Positions 1 to 8,783 of a DNA stretch of 52,933 nucleotides are shown in pieces (the stretch's first letter is position 1; the number at the start of each line of letters is the position of its first letter). The notes below the pieces were generated by a model. The model was not told where the DNA came from and made no database searches. It saw nothing but the letters and a program-made list of their open reading frames with translations. The DNA is taken from positions 1 through 52,933 of the forward strand of contig JOFO01000042.1 in the NCBI GenBank assembly GCA_000721275.1. Direction: 5' to 3'. This DNA is from Microtetraspora glauca (lineage in GTDB: Bacteria > Actinomycetota > Actinomycetes > Streptomycetales > Streptomycetaceae). A program made the translations under genes and the position numbers.

Positions 1-121
1 GCTGGCCCTCGACGCCTACGCCGACTCCCGGCGCACCGGCTCCTTCCTCCTCATCGACCCCGCCGACGGCACCACCCTCGCCGCCGGCATGGCAGGCGAA
101 CCACGTTTCCCCACCGTCTAG
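1..121 (+). CDS. cysN: Sulfate adenylyltransferase large subunit (CysN-type), 3' end only
   Basis: Only the last 39 codons are inside the window; the frame starts at base 2 and ends at TAG 119-121. The visible tail has the pattern TGSFLLIDPADGTTLAAGM, which matches the end of the EF-Tu-like beta-barrel of CysN GTPases, where a segment like FILID...TVGAGM is conserved. CysN partners CysD to make adenosine phosphosulfate from sulfate and ATP in cytosolic sulfur assimilation. The start, GTPase domain and operon partners lie left of the window. It converges on the NRPS gene that ends at 190. The call rests on a short tail, so the family is likely but not certain. Confidence 0.7.
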   Translation, partial: LALDAYADSRRTGSFLLIDPADGTTLAAGMAGEPRFPTV

Positions 122-139
122 TTGTCGGCAGCGGACCCC

Positions 140-185
140 CGGGGGCCGGGTGGCCGGAGGGATCCCTCCGGCCACCCGGCCCCCG
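140..185. terminator. Long perfect palindrome, likely bidirectional terminator
   Basis: Two 23-bp arms meet with no spacer (arms 140-162 and 163-185, centre GGATCC). It lies between the convergent ends of the cysN-like gene (stop 121) and the C-T-C NRPS gene (stop 190-192). There is no U tract, as is usual for Streptomyces terminators. Confidence 0.75.
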
Positions 186-189
186 CCGG

Positions 190-3100
190 TCATCCCGGCA
201 GGTCGCCGATCGGCGTGCGCGGTCCCTCCGCCGCGGCGCCGAGCAGTTCCAGCACCTGGTCGATCCGCCGGTAGCCGGTCGCGGGGTCCCACAGGTCGGT
301 GTTCAGCTCGACCATCGCGGACAGGCCGGAGGGGCGCAGCAGCCCGTGGAAGGCGAGGTCGTAGCGGGCGGTGCCGTGGGAGAGGAAGCGGTACTCGCAG
401 TCCAGGCCGGCGAACCGGGCGGGCATCCAGGACTCCAGCTGCAGTTCGCAGGTGACCTGGTAGATGGGATGGGTGCCGGGCTCGCGGCGCGGCTGGACCG
501 CCTGCACGATCTCCGCGAACGGCAGTCGCTGGTGCTCGTAGGAGCGCAGTACGGCCTCACCGACCCGCTGGACGAGTTCGTCGAAGCGGGGGTTCCCCGA
601 CAGGTCCAGGCGCACCGGCACGACGTTGAGGAAGCAGCCGATGACCTGGTCGGCGCCCGGCTGGGTGCGGTTCGCGGTCGGGATGCCGATGACGATGTCG
701 TCCTGGCCGCTGAGCCGCCGCAGCACGACCGCCGCCGCCGCGCAGAAGACGGTGAAGGGCGTGGTGTGGCAGGCGGTCGCCAGCTCGCGCAGCTGCTTGG
801 CGGCGTCGTGCGACGGGGGCCGCTCCAGGAACTCGCCGCGGAAGCGGGCGCGGTCGCCCCGGGGGCGGTCGGTGGGGAGCCGCAGCGGGGCGGCGCCGGC
901 GAGTTCGCGGGCCCAGAAGCGGCGCAGGCGGTCGCCGTCGGGGCCGGCGAGGAAGTCCGCCTCGGACCGGGCGAGGGTGCCGATGTCGGTCTCGGGCGGG
1001 TGCGGTGCGGGGATCCGTCCGGCGGCCCTGGCCTCGTAGGCGGTGCTCAGTTCGCGCATGAGGAGGGTCATGGACACCTCGTCGGTGACGAGGTGGTGGA
1101 AGAGCAGCTGGACCTGGTGGTGTTCCGCGCCGAGCCGGATGGTCCGGGCCCGCAGGAGGGGTCCCCGGGTGAGGTCGAAGCCGGTGTAGGCGATCTCCTG
1201 TTCCAGCCGCCGCAGTTCGGCGGCGCGGGCGGTGTCGTCGTCCGTGCCGGACAGGTCGACGGTGGGCACGTCGACGGGGGCGTACGGCTGGATCCGCTGC
1301 ACCGGCACGCCGTCGACCTCGACGAACGTGGCGCGCAGGCCCGCCTGTCGGGCGATGACGTCGTTGAGGGCGGCGGCGAGGGCGTCCGGCCGCAGGGGGC
1401 CGGTGAGGTCCAGGATCAGCGGGATGGTGTGGGTGAGGGCGTCGGGGTCGGCCTGCTGGGCCAGCCACAGCTGCCGCTGGCCGGACAGCAGCGGCACGTC
1501 GACGGCGGTGTCGTGGCCGCCGGTTCCGGTCGCGGCAAGGGGGGACGGCGTGTCGTGCGGTGCGCCGGCGGTCTCGTCGTCGGTGGGGCCGGGCAGGTCG
1601 GCGAGGAGGTCGAGCATGGCGTCGAGGCCGGGTGCGGTGGCGCGGAGGTGGGCGGTGAGTTCGGCCGGGGTGGGGTTCTCGAACAGGGCCCGCACCCGTA
1701 CCTCGGCGCCGAGGGTGGCCTGGAGTTCGGCCACCAGCGCGGTGGCCAGCAGGGAGTGCCCGCCGCAGGCGAAGAAGTCGTCGTGGGGGGTGAGGCCCGG
1801 CTGTTCCAGGACCTGGGCCCAGATCTCCGTGACCAGTCCCAGGAGCCGGTCGGAACCGGAGGCCGCGGGGCGGTCCGCGGGGGCGGCGTCCGGGGCGGTG
1901 GCGGGCGGCTCGGGGGCGGGCGGTCCGGCGACGATCTCCAGCCGTCCCCGGGTGTCGCGCCGGGCGACGAGACCGGTGGGGGTCGTGCCGAGGAGCAGTG
2001 CGGCGGGGTGGTGGGCGGAGCGGCCGGGTGCGAGCGCCAGGTCCTCCGGGCGGGCCCCGTCGACGCCGGCCAGCAGCGGCCACCGCCCGGGCCCGCGCGA
2101 CCGGTCGAGGCGGAGCGTGAGGGCGGTGCCGTCGGGCAGGTCCACCCGTACGTCTTCGGTGCCGGGTACGTCGCCGGTGCGGGGTACGTCGAGGGTGCCG
2201 GGTGCGTCTTCGGTGCCGGGTACGTCCTCGGTGCCGGGTGCGTCCGAGGGGGGTGCGCCCAGTTCCAGCTCCGGCAGCCGCAGGGCCGGTTCCGCCAGCC
2301 ACTGGCGCAGCACCCGGGCGTAGTCCTCGGCCAGCGCGCGTATCCCGTCCGGGGTGTAGAGGTCGCCGTCGTACTCCAGCCACAGCCTGACCTCGTCGTC
2401 GGTGACCTCGATCTCGGCGACGGTGTCGAACCGGCCGCGGTCGCGTGCGACGTCCAGCACCCGTACCGGGAGGCCGCCCAGCTCCAGTGCGCCGACGGCG
2501 TCCGCGCGGGGCATGAACATGTGCTGGATGAGGGGGGTCCGGTCGGTGGGCCGGGGGGCGGCGGCGGCCTGGAAGATCCGGTTGAAGGGCAGCCGCACGT
2601 GCTCGACGGCCGCGGTCACCGCGGCGGAGCAGCGGGCGACCGCCTCGGCCAGGTCCGGTGCCCCGCCGAGGTCGAGGCGCAGCGGGACGGTGTTCGCGAG
2701 CTGGCCCACCAGCGACTCCAGCTGGGGGGCGGTGCGGTTGGCGGCGAGCACGCCCAGCAGCAGGTCCTCGTCGCCGGTCGAACGGGTGAACAGGGCGGCC
2801 CAGCCGGTGAGGCAGAGGGCGTACGGCGAGGCGTGCAGGGTCCGTGCGGCGTGCCGTACGGCGGGGCCGCCGACGCCCGGCAGGACGAAGCCGGTGCGCC
2901 GGCCCGTGCCGCGCCGGGTCCGGCGGCGCGGCAGGTCGGGGCGGACCTCCAGGGCGGTCGGCGCGTCGCGCAGGTTCTCCCGCCACCAGGCGGTGTCCGT
3001 CTCCTGGACGGCGGGCAGCAGCGTCGTGTGCTCCCACGCGGTGTAGTCGCCGTACTGCAGCTCGGGCGGCGGCACCGGGGAGGGGGAACCGGCTTGCGCG

Positions 3101-3597
3101 GCGGTGTAGTCGGCGGCGAGTTCGGCCAGCAGCAGTCGGACCGCGGTGGCGTCGGCGAAGATGTGGTGGACGGCGAGCGCCAGGGCGTCCTCGCCGGCGG
3201 GGCCGCCGCCGCGCAGCAGGAGGAAGGCGATGCCGCGGCCGGCGGCGGGGTCGATCCCGGCGGCGGCGAAGCGGCTCAGCTCCCGGTCGCGGTCCCGCCG
3301 TGCGTCCTCGTCGGTGGCGCGGCCGGGCAGGGTGATCTCGGTCAGCGGCGGTTGTTCGGGGGCGGGGAGCACGCATTGGGCGGGCCGGCCGTCGTGCAGG
3401 CGCACGGCGGTGCGCAGGATCTCGTGCCGCTGCAGCAGGGCGCGCACGGCGGTGCGCAGGGCGGCGGGGTCGATGCGGCCCGGGACCTCCAGCGCCACGC
3501 ACTCGGTGAGGGGGGCTTGTTCGGCCGCCGATCCCCCGGAGGACCAGAAGTGCTCCTGGATCACCGCGAGGGGCATGAAGTCTTCGTAGTCTCTCAT
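190..3597 (-). CDS. NRPS with C-T-C domains and no complete adenylation domain
   Basis: This 1135-aa protein is read as condensation (about 5-445), carrier (about 575-650) and condensation (about 700-1130). C1 has HHIFADA near residue 144 and C2 has HHLVTDE near 834, both keeping HHxxxD. The carrier has FFACGGHSLLA with the phosphopantetheine Ser near 615. Between C1 and T there is only about 120 aa instead of a 500-aa A domain. It holds five PGTEDV-like 6-aa repeats (453-482) and a stretch TGLVARRDTRGRLEIV (about 540-555) that resembles the TGDLxRRxxDGxLEFxG motif of A domains, so an A domain was probably deleted. The carrier must be loaded in trans, and the terminal C domain may release or join the chain. 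Start ATG 3597 was chosen because homology begins about 10 residues later; ATG 3576 (MPLAVIQ) is an alternative. It is divergent from the MFS gene at 4049. Confidence 0.88.
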   Translation of the reverse strand: MRDYEDFMPLAVIQEHFWSSGGSAAEQAPLTECVALEVPGRIDPAALRTAVRALLQRHEILRTAVRLHDGRPAQCVLPAPEQPPLTEITLPGRATDEDARRDRDRELSRFAAAGIDPAAGRGIAFLLLRGGGPAGEDALALAVHHIFADATAVRLLLAELAADYTAAQAGSPSPVPPPELQYGDYTAWEHTTLLPAVQETDTAWWRENLRDAPTALEVRPDLPRRRTRRGTGRRTGFVLPGVGGPAVRHAARTLHASPYALCLTGWAALFTRSTGDEDLLLGVLAANRTAPQLESLVGQLANTVPLRLDLGGAPDLAEAVARCSAAVTAAVEHVRLPFNRIFQAAAAPRPTDRTPLIQHMFMPRADAVGALELGGLPVRVLDVARDRGRFDTVAEIEVTDDEVRLWLEYDGDLYTPDGIRALAEDYARVLRQWLAEPALRLPELELGAPPSDAPGTEDVPGTEDAPGTLDVPRTGDVPGTEDVRVDLPDGTALTLRLDRSRGPGRWPLLAGVDGARPEDLALAPGRSAHHPAALLLGTTPTGLVARRDTRGRLEIVAGPPAPEPPATAPDAAPADRPAASGSDRLLGLVTEIWAQVLEQPGLTPHDDFFACGGHSLLATALVAELQATLGAEVRVRALFENPTPAELTAHLRATAPGLDAMLDLLADLPGPTDDETAGAPHDTPSPLAATGTGGHDTAVDVPLLSGQRQLWLAQQADPDALTHTIPLILDLTGPLRPDALAAALNDVIARQAGLRATFVEVDGVPVQRIQPYAPVDVPTVDLSGTDDDTARAAELRRLEQEIAYTGFDLTRGPLLRARTIRLGAEHHQVQLLFHHLVTDEVSMTLLMRELSTAYEARAAGRIPAPHPPETDIGTLARSEADFLAGPDGDRLRRFWARELAGAAPLRLPTDRPRGDRARFRGEFLERPPSHDAAKQLRELATACHTTPFTVFCAAAAVVLRRLSGQDDIVIGIPTANRTQPGADQVIGCFLNVVPVRLDLSGNPRFDELVQRVGEAVLRSYEHQRLPFAEIVQAVQPRREPGTHPIYQVTCELQLESWMPARFAGLDCEYRFLSHGTARYDLAFHGLLRPSGLSAMVELNTDLWDPATGYRRIDQVLELLGAAAEGPRTPIGDLPG
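2152..2241 (-). repeat. Five tandem 18-bp units inside the NRPS gene
   Basis: On the plus strand the units are GTCTTCGGTGCCGGGTAC, GTCGCCGGTGCGGGGTAC, GTCGAGGGTGCCGGGTGC, GTCTTCGGTGCCGGGTAC and GTCCTCGGTGCCGGGTGC. They encode a six-residue PGTEDV-type repeat in the linker between C1 and the A-domain remnant. Whole-codon units keep the frame open when copy number changes. Confidence 0.9.
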
Positions 3598-3600
3598 GAA

Positions 3601-3611
3601 GATACGGTATC
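3601..3611. promoter_or_regulatory. GATACGGTATC palindrome just upstream of the C-T-C start
   Basis: A perfect 5+1+5 palindrome lies 3 bp upstream of the chosen ATG at 3597, on the position expected for a ribosome binding site or operator. It shares TACGGT with the repeats at 3913-3955. A function as an operator is inference. Confidence 0.35.
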
Positions 3612-3889
3612 GTGGCGCGCAGACATTTCCCAGGCTCGCTCCGTGGGCCCGCGAGACTGCGCCACCCCTGTCGCTCATCCGTGCGATCAGGTCGCCGTTC
3701 GGACGATCTCCTTTCCCGCCATGCCGCCGCGCGATCCGGCCGGATCGCGTCTCCGCAGTCATGACATGGCAAAACCGCTGCTCGGCCGCTGTTCCTGACG
3801 TACCGTCCCACCCTGCGTGTTCGAACAGGAGGAGACCCCGTGACCGCTGGGACCCCGCCGGCCGGGCGCACCGACTGTGCGTGGAGACT

Positions 3890-3961
3890 GGCTGCTCGAT
3901 GCAGAGTGGCTATACGGTGCGGGGTGGCCGTACGGTGCAGCGTGGCCGTACGGTGACGCCG
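3890..3961. repeat. Four tandem 18-bp units between divergent NRPS and MFS genes
   Basis: The units start at 3890, 3908, 3926 and 3944: GGCTGCTCGATGCAGAGT, GGCTATACGGTGCGGGGT, GGCCGTACGGTGCAGCGT and GGCCGTACGGTGACGCCG. The heptamer TACGGTG recurs exactly every 18 bp at 3913, 3931 and 3949. The rest of the 3598-4048 spacer shows no gene. The array lies about 90-160 bp upstream of the MFS start and could be a multi-site operator or a neutral minisatellite. Confidence 0.8.
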
Positions 3962-4048
3962 TGCGCGCTTGTGGTGTGTGGTCGACGCGCACCCCTGAAC
4001 GCACACGAGCGTCTAGCACCGAATTCCTGCTAAGAGGAGCCACAGGGC

Positions 4049-5449
4049 ATGACCTCGACCAATCCGTCATCCGGGACCGGAACCAACCCGGCCGAGGAAG
4101 AGAGCGCCGACCGGGGCTTACCGCCCCAGTCCCCGCCGGACCAGTCCTCCACCGCGTCGCCCCCGGCCGGTGCCCCGAACGCGAAGCGGCGTTCCCTCCT
4201 GGTCCGCAACCGTGACTTCGCCCTGGTCTGGGGCGGCGAGTCGATCAGCCTGCTGGGCAGCGAGATCAGCGTGGTCGCGCTGCCCCTGCTGGCCGTCATC
4301 GGCTTCGGCGAAGGAGCGGTCGGCGTCGGCATGCTCATCGCCGCGCAGTGGGTGCCGTTCGTCCTGCTCGCCCCGCTCATGGGCGTGTTCACCGACCGGA
4401 TGAACCGGCGGACGATGATGCAGGTGGCCAACGCCGCCCGCTTCGTCGTCATCGGCTCGCTGCCGCTGGCGTGGACGCTGGACAGCCTGACCATGACCCA
4501 CCTGTACGTCGCCGCGCTGGTCAAGGGCGTGTTCGACGTCGTCTTCCAGCTCGCCTACCAGGCGTACCTGCCGCAGCTGCTGGCGCGCGAGGACCTGGTG
4601 GACGGCAACGCCAAGACCCAGCTGAGCCGTTCCGTCGCCCTGATCTTCGGACGGAGCGGCGGCGGCGCCCTGGTGAGCGCGCTCGGCGCCGCGCGGGCGC
4701 TCGCCGTCGACGCCGTCTCCTATCTGCTGGCGGCCGTCGCCCTGGGGTTCGTGAAGTTCCGCGAGCCGGAGCAGCAGGCGCACGCCCGCGGCCTCGGCGC
4801 CACGCTGGCCGACCTGCGCGGCGGCATCACCATGACCTTCGGCAACCGGCTGCTGCGCTACCTGACGCTGATGGCCACCTTCGGCAACACCGCGGTGTCC
4901 ATGGTCCTCGCCATGATCATCGTGTTCGGCTCCGAGGACCTGGGGCTCAGCGCCGCTCAGATCGGCCTCACCCTCGGCGTGGGCGGCGCGCCGGTCGTCA
5001 TCGGCGCGATCCTGTCCCGGCGGATCAACGAACGCCTGGGCATCGGCCGGACGCTGCTGCTGACCCACTCGATGCTGGTGGTGGCCTTCGCCCTGCTGCC
5101 GCTCGCCCAGCTCGGCGGCACCGCGTTCGCGGTCGTCGTGCTCATCGTCTCGCAGGGCATCTCGTCGTTCACCACGCCCGTGGGGAACGTCGGTGTCATG
5201 ACCCTCATCCAGAAGGCCACCCCGCCGCAGGCGATGGGCCGCGTCGGCGGCGTCTCCCTGCCGCTCGTCTGGGGCGCCAACGCGGCCGGTCCGCTGCTGG
5301 GCAGCGCGATCGCCGTGGCGCTCGGCAACGTCGCCGCCTTCTACCTGGCGGCGGCCCTCGCGCTGTGCGCCGTGCTCTGGGTCCTCGCCGGCTCGGTGAC
5401 CCGGCTGACCGACGACGTGCCGGAGGACATGCGGCTCGTCGTGGACTGA
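4049..5449 (+). CDS. MFS efflux transporter (EntS / MFS_3-like)
   Basis: This 466-aa membrane protein has about 12 hydrophobic segments after a hydrophilic, Ser/Pro/Glu-rich N-terminal tail of about 45 residues. The loop GVFTDRMNRRTMM matches the MFS signature G-x3-D-R-x-x-R-R between helices 2 and 3. The layout resembles EntS-type exporters of siderophores and peptides, so it probably exports the NRPS product. ATG 4049 follows AAGAGGAG at a suitable distance. Codon 24 (4118-4120) is TTA, the rare leucine codon read by the bldA tRNA, so export may depend on developmental translation control. It is divergent from the C-T-C gene and lies 75 bp before the A-T gene. Confidence 0.88.
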   Translation: MTSTNPSSGTGTNPAEEESADRGLPPQSPPDQSSTASPPAGAPNAKRRSLLVRNRDFALVWGGESISLLGSEISVVALPLLAVIGFGEGAVGVGMLIAAQWVPFVLLAPLMGVFTDRMNRRTMMQVANAARFVVIGSLPLAWTLDSLTMTHLYVAALVKGVFDVVFQLAYQAYLPQLLAREDLVDGNAKTQLSRSVALIFGRSGGGALVSALGAARALAVDAVSYLLAAVALGFVKFREPEQQAHARGLGATLADLRGGITMTFGNRLLRYLTLMATFGNTAVSMVLAMIIVFGSEDLGLSAAQIGLTLGVGGAPVVIGAILSRRINERLGIGRTLLLTHSMLVVAFALLPLAQLGGTAFAVVVLIVSQGISSFTTPVGNVGVMTLIQKATPPQAMGRVGGVSLPLVWGANAAGPLLGSAIAVALGNVAAFYLAAALALCAVLWVLAGSVTRLTDDVPEDMRLVVD

Positions 5450-5524
5450 CCCCGGCCCCGGCCCGGTGACCGCCGTACGGCCGGACCGCCCTGCACGGCT
5501 CTCCCCCTTTCCCGAGAGGACGAC

Positions 5525-7402
5525 ATGATCAGCCAGCAGGACGCCCCGGCCGTGCTCCGCTCCGGGCCGGGCACCACCCTGGTCTCCCGCATCGAGGAGT
5601 TCGCCCGCAGCACCCCCGAGGCACCCGCCGTCCAGCACGGCGGCGTACGCCTGACCTACCGGGAGCTGCACGAGCGGGCCGGCCGGCTCGCCGACGCGCT
5701 GACCGGTGCGGGGGTCCGGCCCGGCGACATGGTCGCCATGCACCTGGGCCGCTCCGTCGAGTGGGTGGTCGGCATGCTCGGCTGCCTGACGGCGGGCGGG
5801 GTCTGCATGCCGCTGGACCCCGCCGTCCCGGCGGAACGATTCGCCCGCGCCGTCGGCGCCGGGAGGCCCGCCGCGGTGCTGACCGCGGCCCCCGGCCGCG
5901 GCACCGGCACCCCGCTGCCCCCGGTCCCCCGGGAGCTGCCCGTGCTCACCCTCGACGCCGCCGCCCCGCCGCCGGACGCCCCGCCCGGCAGCGCCGCTCC
6001 GCGCCCGGCCCCGCGCCCCGAGGACCTGGCCTACGCGATGTTCACCTCCGGCTCCTCGGGCGAGGCGAAGATCGTGCTGGCGCAGCACGCGTGGCTGGCG
6101 CTCAGCGCCGCCCGCAGCGCCGCCATCAACGCCACCACCGGCGCCGACCGCGGTTCCTGGCTCGGCGCGGCGGGCGCCGGCATCGCGCTCCACGAGGTCG
6201 GCGGCCTGCTCTGGCAGGGGGCGCACATCGTCATCGGCGACCACGAGGTGATCGCCTCCCCGCCCGCGCTCCGGGACTGGCTGGTCGCCGAACGGATCAC
6301 CCAGAGCTTCGTCATCACCCCGGTCGGCGAGGTGCTGCAGGGCCTGCCCTGGCCGCGCGACTGCGCGCTGCGGCTGCTCACCCTGGGCGGCGACCGGCTG
6401 AACCGGTGGGGCCCCGCCGACCTGCCGTTCGAGGTGGCCGTCTCGTACGGCAGCCTGGAGGCGTTCCAGATCGCCAACTCCTGCCATCCCTGGGACCTGC
6501 GCTGCACCCCCGCCACGGCCACCGACGCCGACCGGTCCGGCCCGCCGCCCGTCGGCCGTCCGATCGAGGGCGTCACCGTCCACCTGCTGGAGGACGACGG
6601 CATGACGCCGGTCACCGACGGCATCGGCGAGGTGTGGATCGACTCCGACTGCCTCAGCCTCGGCTACCTGGGCGACCCGGCGCAGACCGCCGACCGGTTC
6701 CGGCCCAACCCGTTCGGTCCCCCCGGCAGCCGCCTCTACCGCTCCGGCGACGCGGGCCGGTTCCGGCCCGACGGGATCCTGGAGCACCACGGCCGGATCG
6801 ACAACATCGTGAAGATCCGCGGCCACCGGGTGGAGCTCGGCGACGTCGAGTGGACGCTGGGCCTCCACCCCGACGTCGACCAGGTCGCCGTGGTCGCGAC
6901 GACGGACGGCGACCAGCGCCGCCTCGTCGCCTGCTTCGTCGCCGCGCGCGAGATCGCCCCGCTGGAGCTGCGCAACCACCTGGTGGACCGGCTGCCCGAC
7001 TGGATGATCCCCGTCGCCTACGTCCAGCTGGACGCGTTCCCCCTCAACACCTCCCACAAGATCGACCGGCGCCGGCTGCCCCCGGCCGACTGGGACCGGG
7101 GCCGCCCCTCCCGCGCCTGGCGGACCCCCGCCCCCGGCACCGAGGCGACACTGGCCGAGCTCTTCGCCGAGCTGCTGCGGGTCGAACGGGTCGGCGCCGA
7201 CGACCACTTCGTCGAACTCGGCGGCGACTCGCTGCTGCTCGCCCAGCTGCAGGGCCGGATCGAGCAGGCCCTCGGCGTGCGGATCGAACTGCCCGACCTG
7301 ATGGCCGATCCCACCGTCAGCGGCCTGGCCCGGCTCGCCCCGTCGGCCGCCGCCCCCGGCGCCCCGGCGGCGCTCCCCCCGATCGCCCCCCGGCGGCGCT
7401 GA
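5525..7402 (+). CDS. NRPS adenylation-carrier didomain (A-T)
   Basis: The protein has 625 aa: an adenylation domain (about 15-525) and a carrier domain (about 535-610, FVELGGDSLL with Ser near 569). It would activate an acid as the AMP ester and load it on its own carrier or another one. Visible motifs are FTSGSSGEAKIV (A3, without the usual G-x-P-K-G ending), YGSLEA (A5, normally YGPTE), YRSGDAGRFRPDG (A7), RIDNIVKIRGHRVELGDVE (A8) and SHKIDRRRL with the A10 Lys. In the pocket segment the usual FDxSVWE is AGIALHE, so the Asp that binds the alpha-amino group appears to be Gly. A substrate without a free alpha-amine is possible. AGAGGA precedes ATG 5525. As a stand-alone pair it could load the carrier of the A-less C-T-C protein. 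Confidence 0.86.
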   Translation: MISQQDAPAVLRSGPGTTLVSRIEEFARSTPEAPAVQHGGVRLTYRELHERAGRLADALTGAGVRPGDMVAMHLGRSVEWVVGMLGCLTAGGVCMPLDPAVPAERFARAVGAGRPAAVLTAAPGRGTGTPLPPVPRELPVLTLDAAAPPPDAPPGSAAPRPAPRPEDLAYAMFTSGSSGEAKIVLAQHAWLALSAARSAAINATTGADRGSWLGAAGAGIALHEVGGLLWQGAHIVIGDHEVIASPPALRDWLVAERITQSFVITPVGEVLQGLPWPRDCALRLLTLGGDRLNRWGPADLPFEVAVSYGSLEAFQIANSCHPWDLRCTPATATDADRSGPPPVGRPIEGVTVHLLEDDGMTPVTDGIGEVWIDSDCLSLGYLGDPAQTADRFRPNPFGPPGSRLYRSGDAGRFRPDGILEHHGRIDNIVKIRGHRVELGDVEWTLGLHPDVDQVAVVATTDGDQRRLVACFVAAREIAPLELRNHLVDRLPDWMIPVAYVQLDAFPLNTSHKIDRRRLPPADWDRGRPSRAWRTPAPGTEATLAELFAELLRVERVGADDHFVELGGDSLLLAQLQGRIEQALGVRIELPDLMADPTVSGLARLAPSAAAPGAPAALPPIAPRRR

Positions 7403-7425
7403 CCCCGCACGCCCGGCCCGCCCAA

Positions 7426-7518
7426 CAGGCCCACACGCCCGCACGCCCGGGACGCCGCGTACGTACCGCACGCCCCGCACGTCTCGTACCCCCCGCAGGG
7501 ACCGCACGCCCCGCACGC
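7426..7518. repeat. Short-period GC-rich repeat upstream of the P450 gene
   Basis: The exact 17-mer ACCGCACGCCCCGCACG occurs at 7465-7481 and 7501-7517, 36 bp apart. Related CRCACGCCC-like units fill the rest, giving a 9/18-bp periodicity. This covers most of the 174-bp spacer between the A-T and P450 genes. Confidence 0.7.
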
Positions 7519-7576
7519 CACAGACCCCAGGCACGACCTTCCTCGTCTCACCGACGACTTCGGCATGGAGGCCGGC

Positions 7577-8782
7577 ATGACCACCGAGGCCGCGGACGCC
7601 ACCGACCGGCTGGTGACCGCTTTCGACCACCACGACCCCGGATACACCCCCGAGACCGCGGAGCGGGTGAACAGCCGGATCCGCGAGCAGGGCGTGACCT
7701 GGTCACCGGCGTACGGCGGGATCTGGATCCTGTCCCGGTACGCGGACGTGCGCGCCGCCCTGACGGACTGGCGCACCTTCAGCTCGGCGCGGGGCGTGCA
7801 CTTCCCGCGCGCCGAGGGCATGCCGATGTTCTCGCCCATCGACTACGACCCGCCGCAGCAGCGCGAGATACGCGACCGGATGGCGGGCCCGGTGACCGGC
7901 GACGCGGTCAAGGCGCTGGTGCCGGAGCTGCGGCGGATGGTCGCCCGGCTGCTCGCGCCGGTGGTCGAGCGCGGCCACGGGGACCTGATGGCCGAGTTCG
8001 CGGAGCCGTTCGCGATCGAGGTCCTGGGCGTGGCCTTCGGGCTCTCCGCGAGCTGCCGCGCCCGGATCCGCGAGGCGACCCGGACGATGTGGACGTACAT
8101 CTCGACCGACCGGGACGCGAGCAAGTTCTGGCCCGCGTTCCACGCCCTGCTGTCCGAGGAGGTCGAGCGGGTCCGGCGCACCCCCGACGGCAGCTACCTC
8201 GCCCGGCTGGCGACGATGGAGCGGGACGGCCGGCCGCTGCCCGACGAGGAGCTGTACTCGGTCATCGTCAGCTTCTGCGTCGCCGGGCACGACAACACCA
8301 TGAACTCGATCACCCGGCTGGCGCACACCCTGGCCGGCGACCCCGCGCTGCAGCTGCGGCTGCGCCACGAGCCGGAGCTGCGCCCGGCCGTCGCGGAGGA
8401 GGCCCTGCGCCGGTGGTGCCCCACCGACCGGTTCACCCGGGTCACCACCCGCGAGGTCACCGTCGCCGGCACCGTCATCCCGGCCGGCGCCCGGGTGGTG
8501 CTGCTGTTCGACGCGGCCAACCGGGACCCGGAGAAGTTCCCGGACCCCGACCGGTTCGACCCCGACCGCGGCAACTCCCACCAGCACCTCGCCTTCGGGC
8601 ACGGCATCCACCACTGCCTGGGGGTCCATCTGGCCCGGGCGGAGTTCGCCGCCGTCCTCGACGAGCTGGCCACGCTGCCGCTGTTCGACCTGGCCGCCCC
8701 CAGCGACCTGCACTTCGAGAACGGCCGGCACATCATGTTCGACCAGGTTTCGGTGCGGTTCCGCACCGGGGAGGAGCGCTGA
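7577..8782 (+). CDS. Cytochrome P450 (NRPS tailoring or substrate hydroxylation)
   Basis: This 401-aa soluble class I bacterial P450 has the I-helix motif [10 protein letters not shown], the ExxR region EEALRRW and the haem loop [17 protein letters not shown] with the Cys ligand. It would hydroxylate, epoxidise or couple a peptide or a carrier-bound amino acid. No ferredoxin gene is adjacent, so electrons must come from elsewhere, for example the ferredoxin at 40758. ATG 7577 was preferred to ATG 7565 because GGAGG (7567-7571) sits 5 bp before it and overlaps the earlier codon. The gene stops one base before the methyltransferase ATG, indicating an operon. Confidence 0.92.
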   Translation: MTTEAADATDRLVTAFDHHDPGYTPETAERVNSRIREQGVTWSPAYGGIWILSRYADVRAALTDWRTFSSARGVHFPRAEGMPMFSPIDYDPPQQREIRDRMAGPVTGDAVKALVPELRRMVARLLAPVVERGHGDLMAEFAEPFAIEVLGVAFGLSASCRARIREATRTMWTYISTDRDASKFWPAFHALLSEEVERVRRTPDGSYLARLATMERDGRPLPDEELYSVIVSFCVAGHDNTMNSITRLAHTLAGDPALQLRLRHEPELRPAVAEEALRRWCPTDRFTRVTTREVTVAGTVIPAGARVVLLFDAANRDPEKFPDPDRFDPDRGNSHQHLAFGHGIHHCLGVHLARAEFAAVLDELATLPLFDLAAPSDLHFENGRHIMFDQVSVRFRTGEER

Positions 8783-8783
8783 G

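Noticed and set aside
3598..3762. Upstream in-frame extension of the C-T-C protein
   Set aside because: The residues before 3597 lack similarity to a condensation N-terminus and overlap the divergent promoter.
346..3798. Long plus-strand open frame opposite the C-T-C gene
   Set aside because: It is antisense to clear NRPS motifs, is Gly-rich without family patterns, and results from high GC depleting stop codons.
4118..7633. Long minus-strand frame opposite the MFS and A-T genes
   Set aside because: The protein is low-complexity and lacks any domain, while the plus strand encodes recognisable MFS and NRPS domains.
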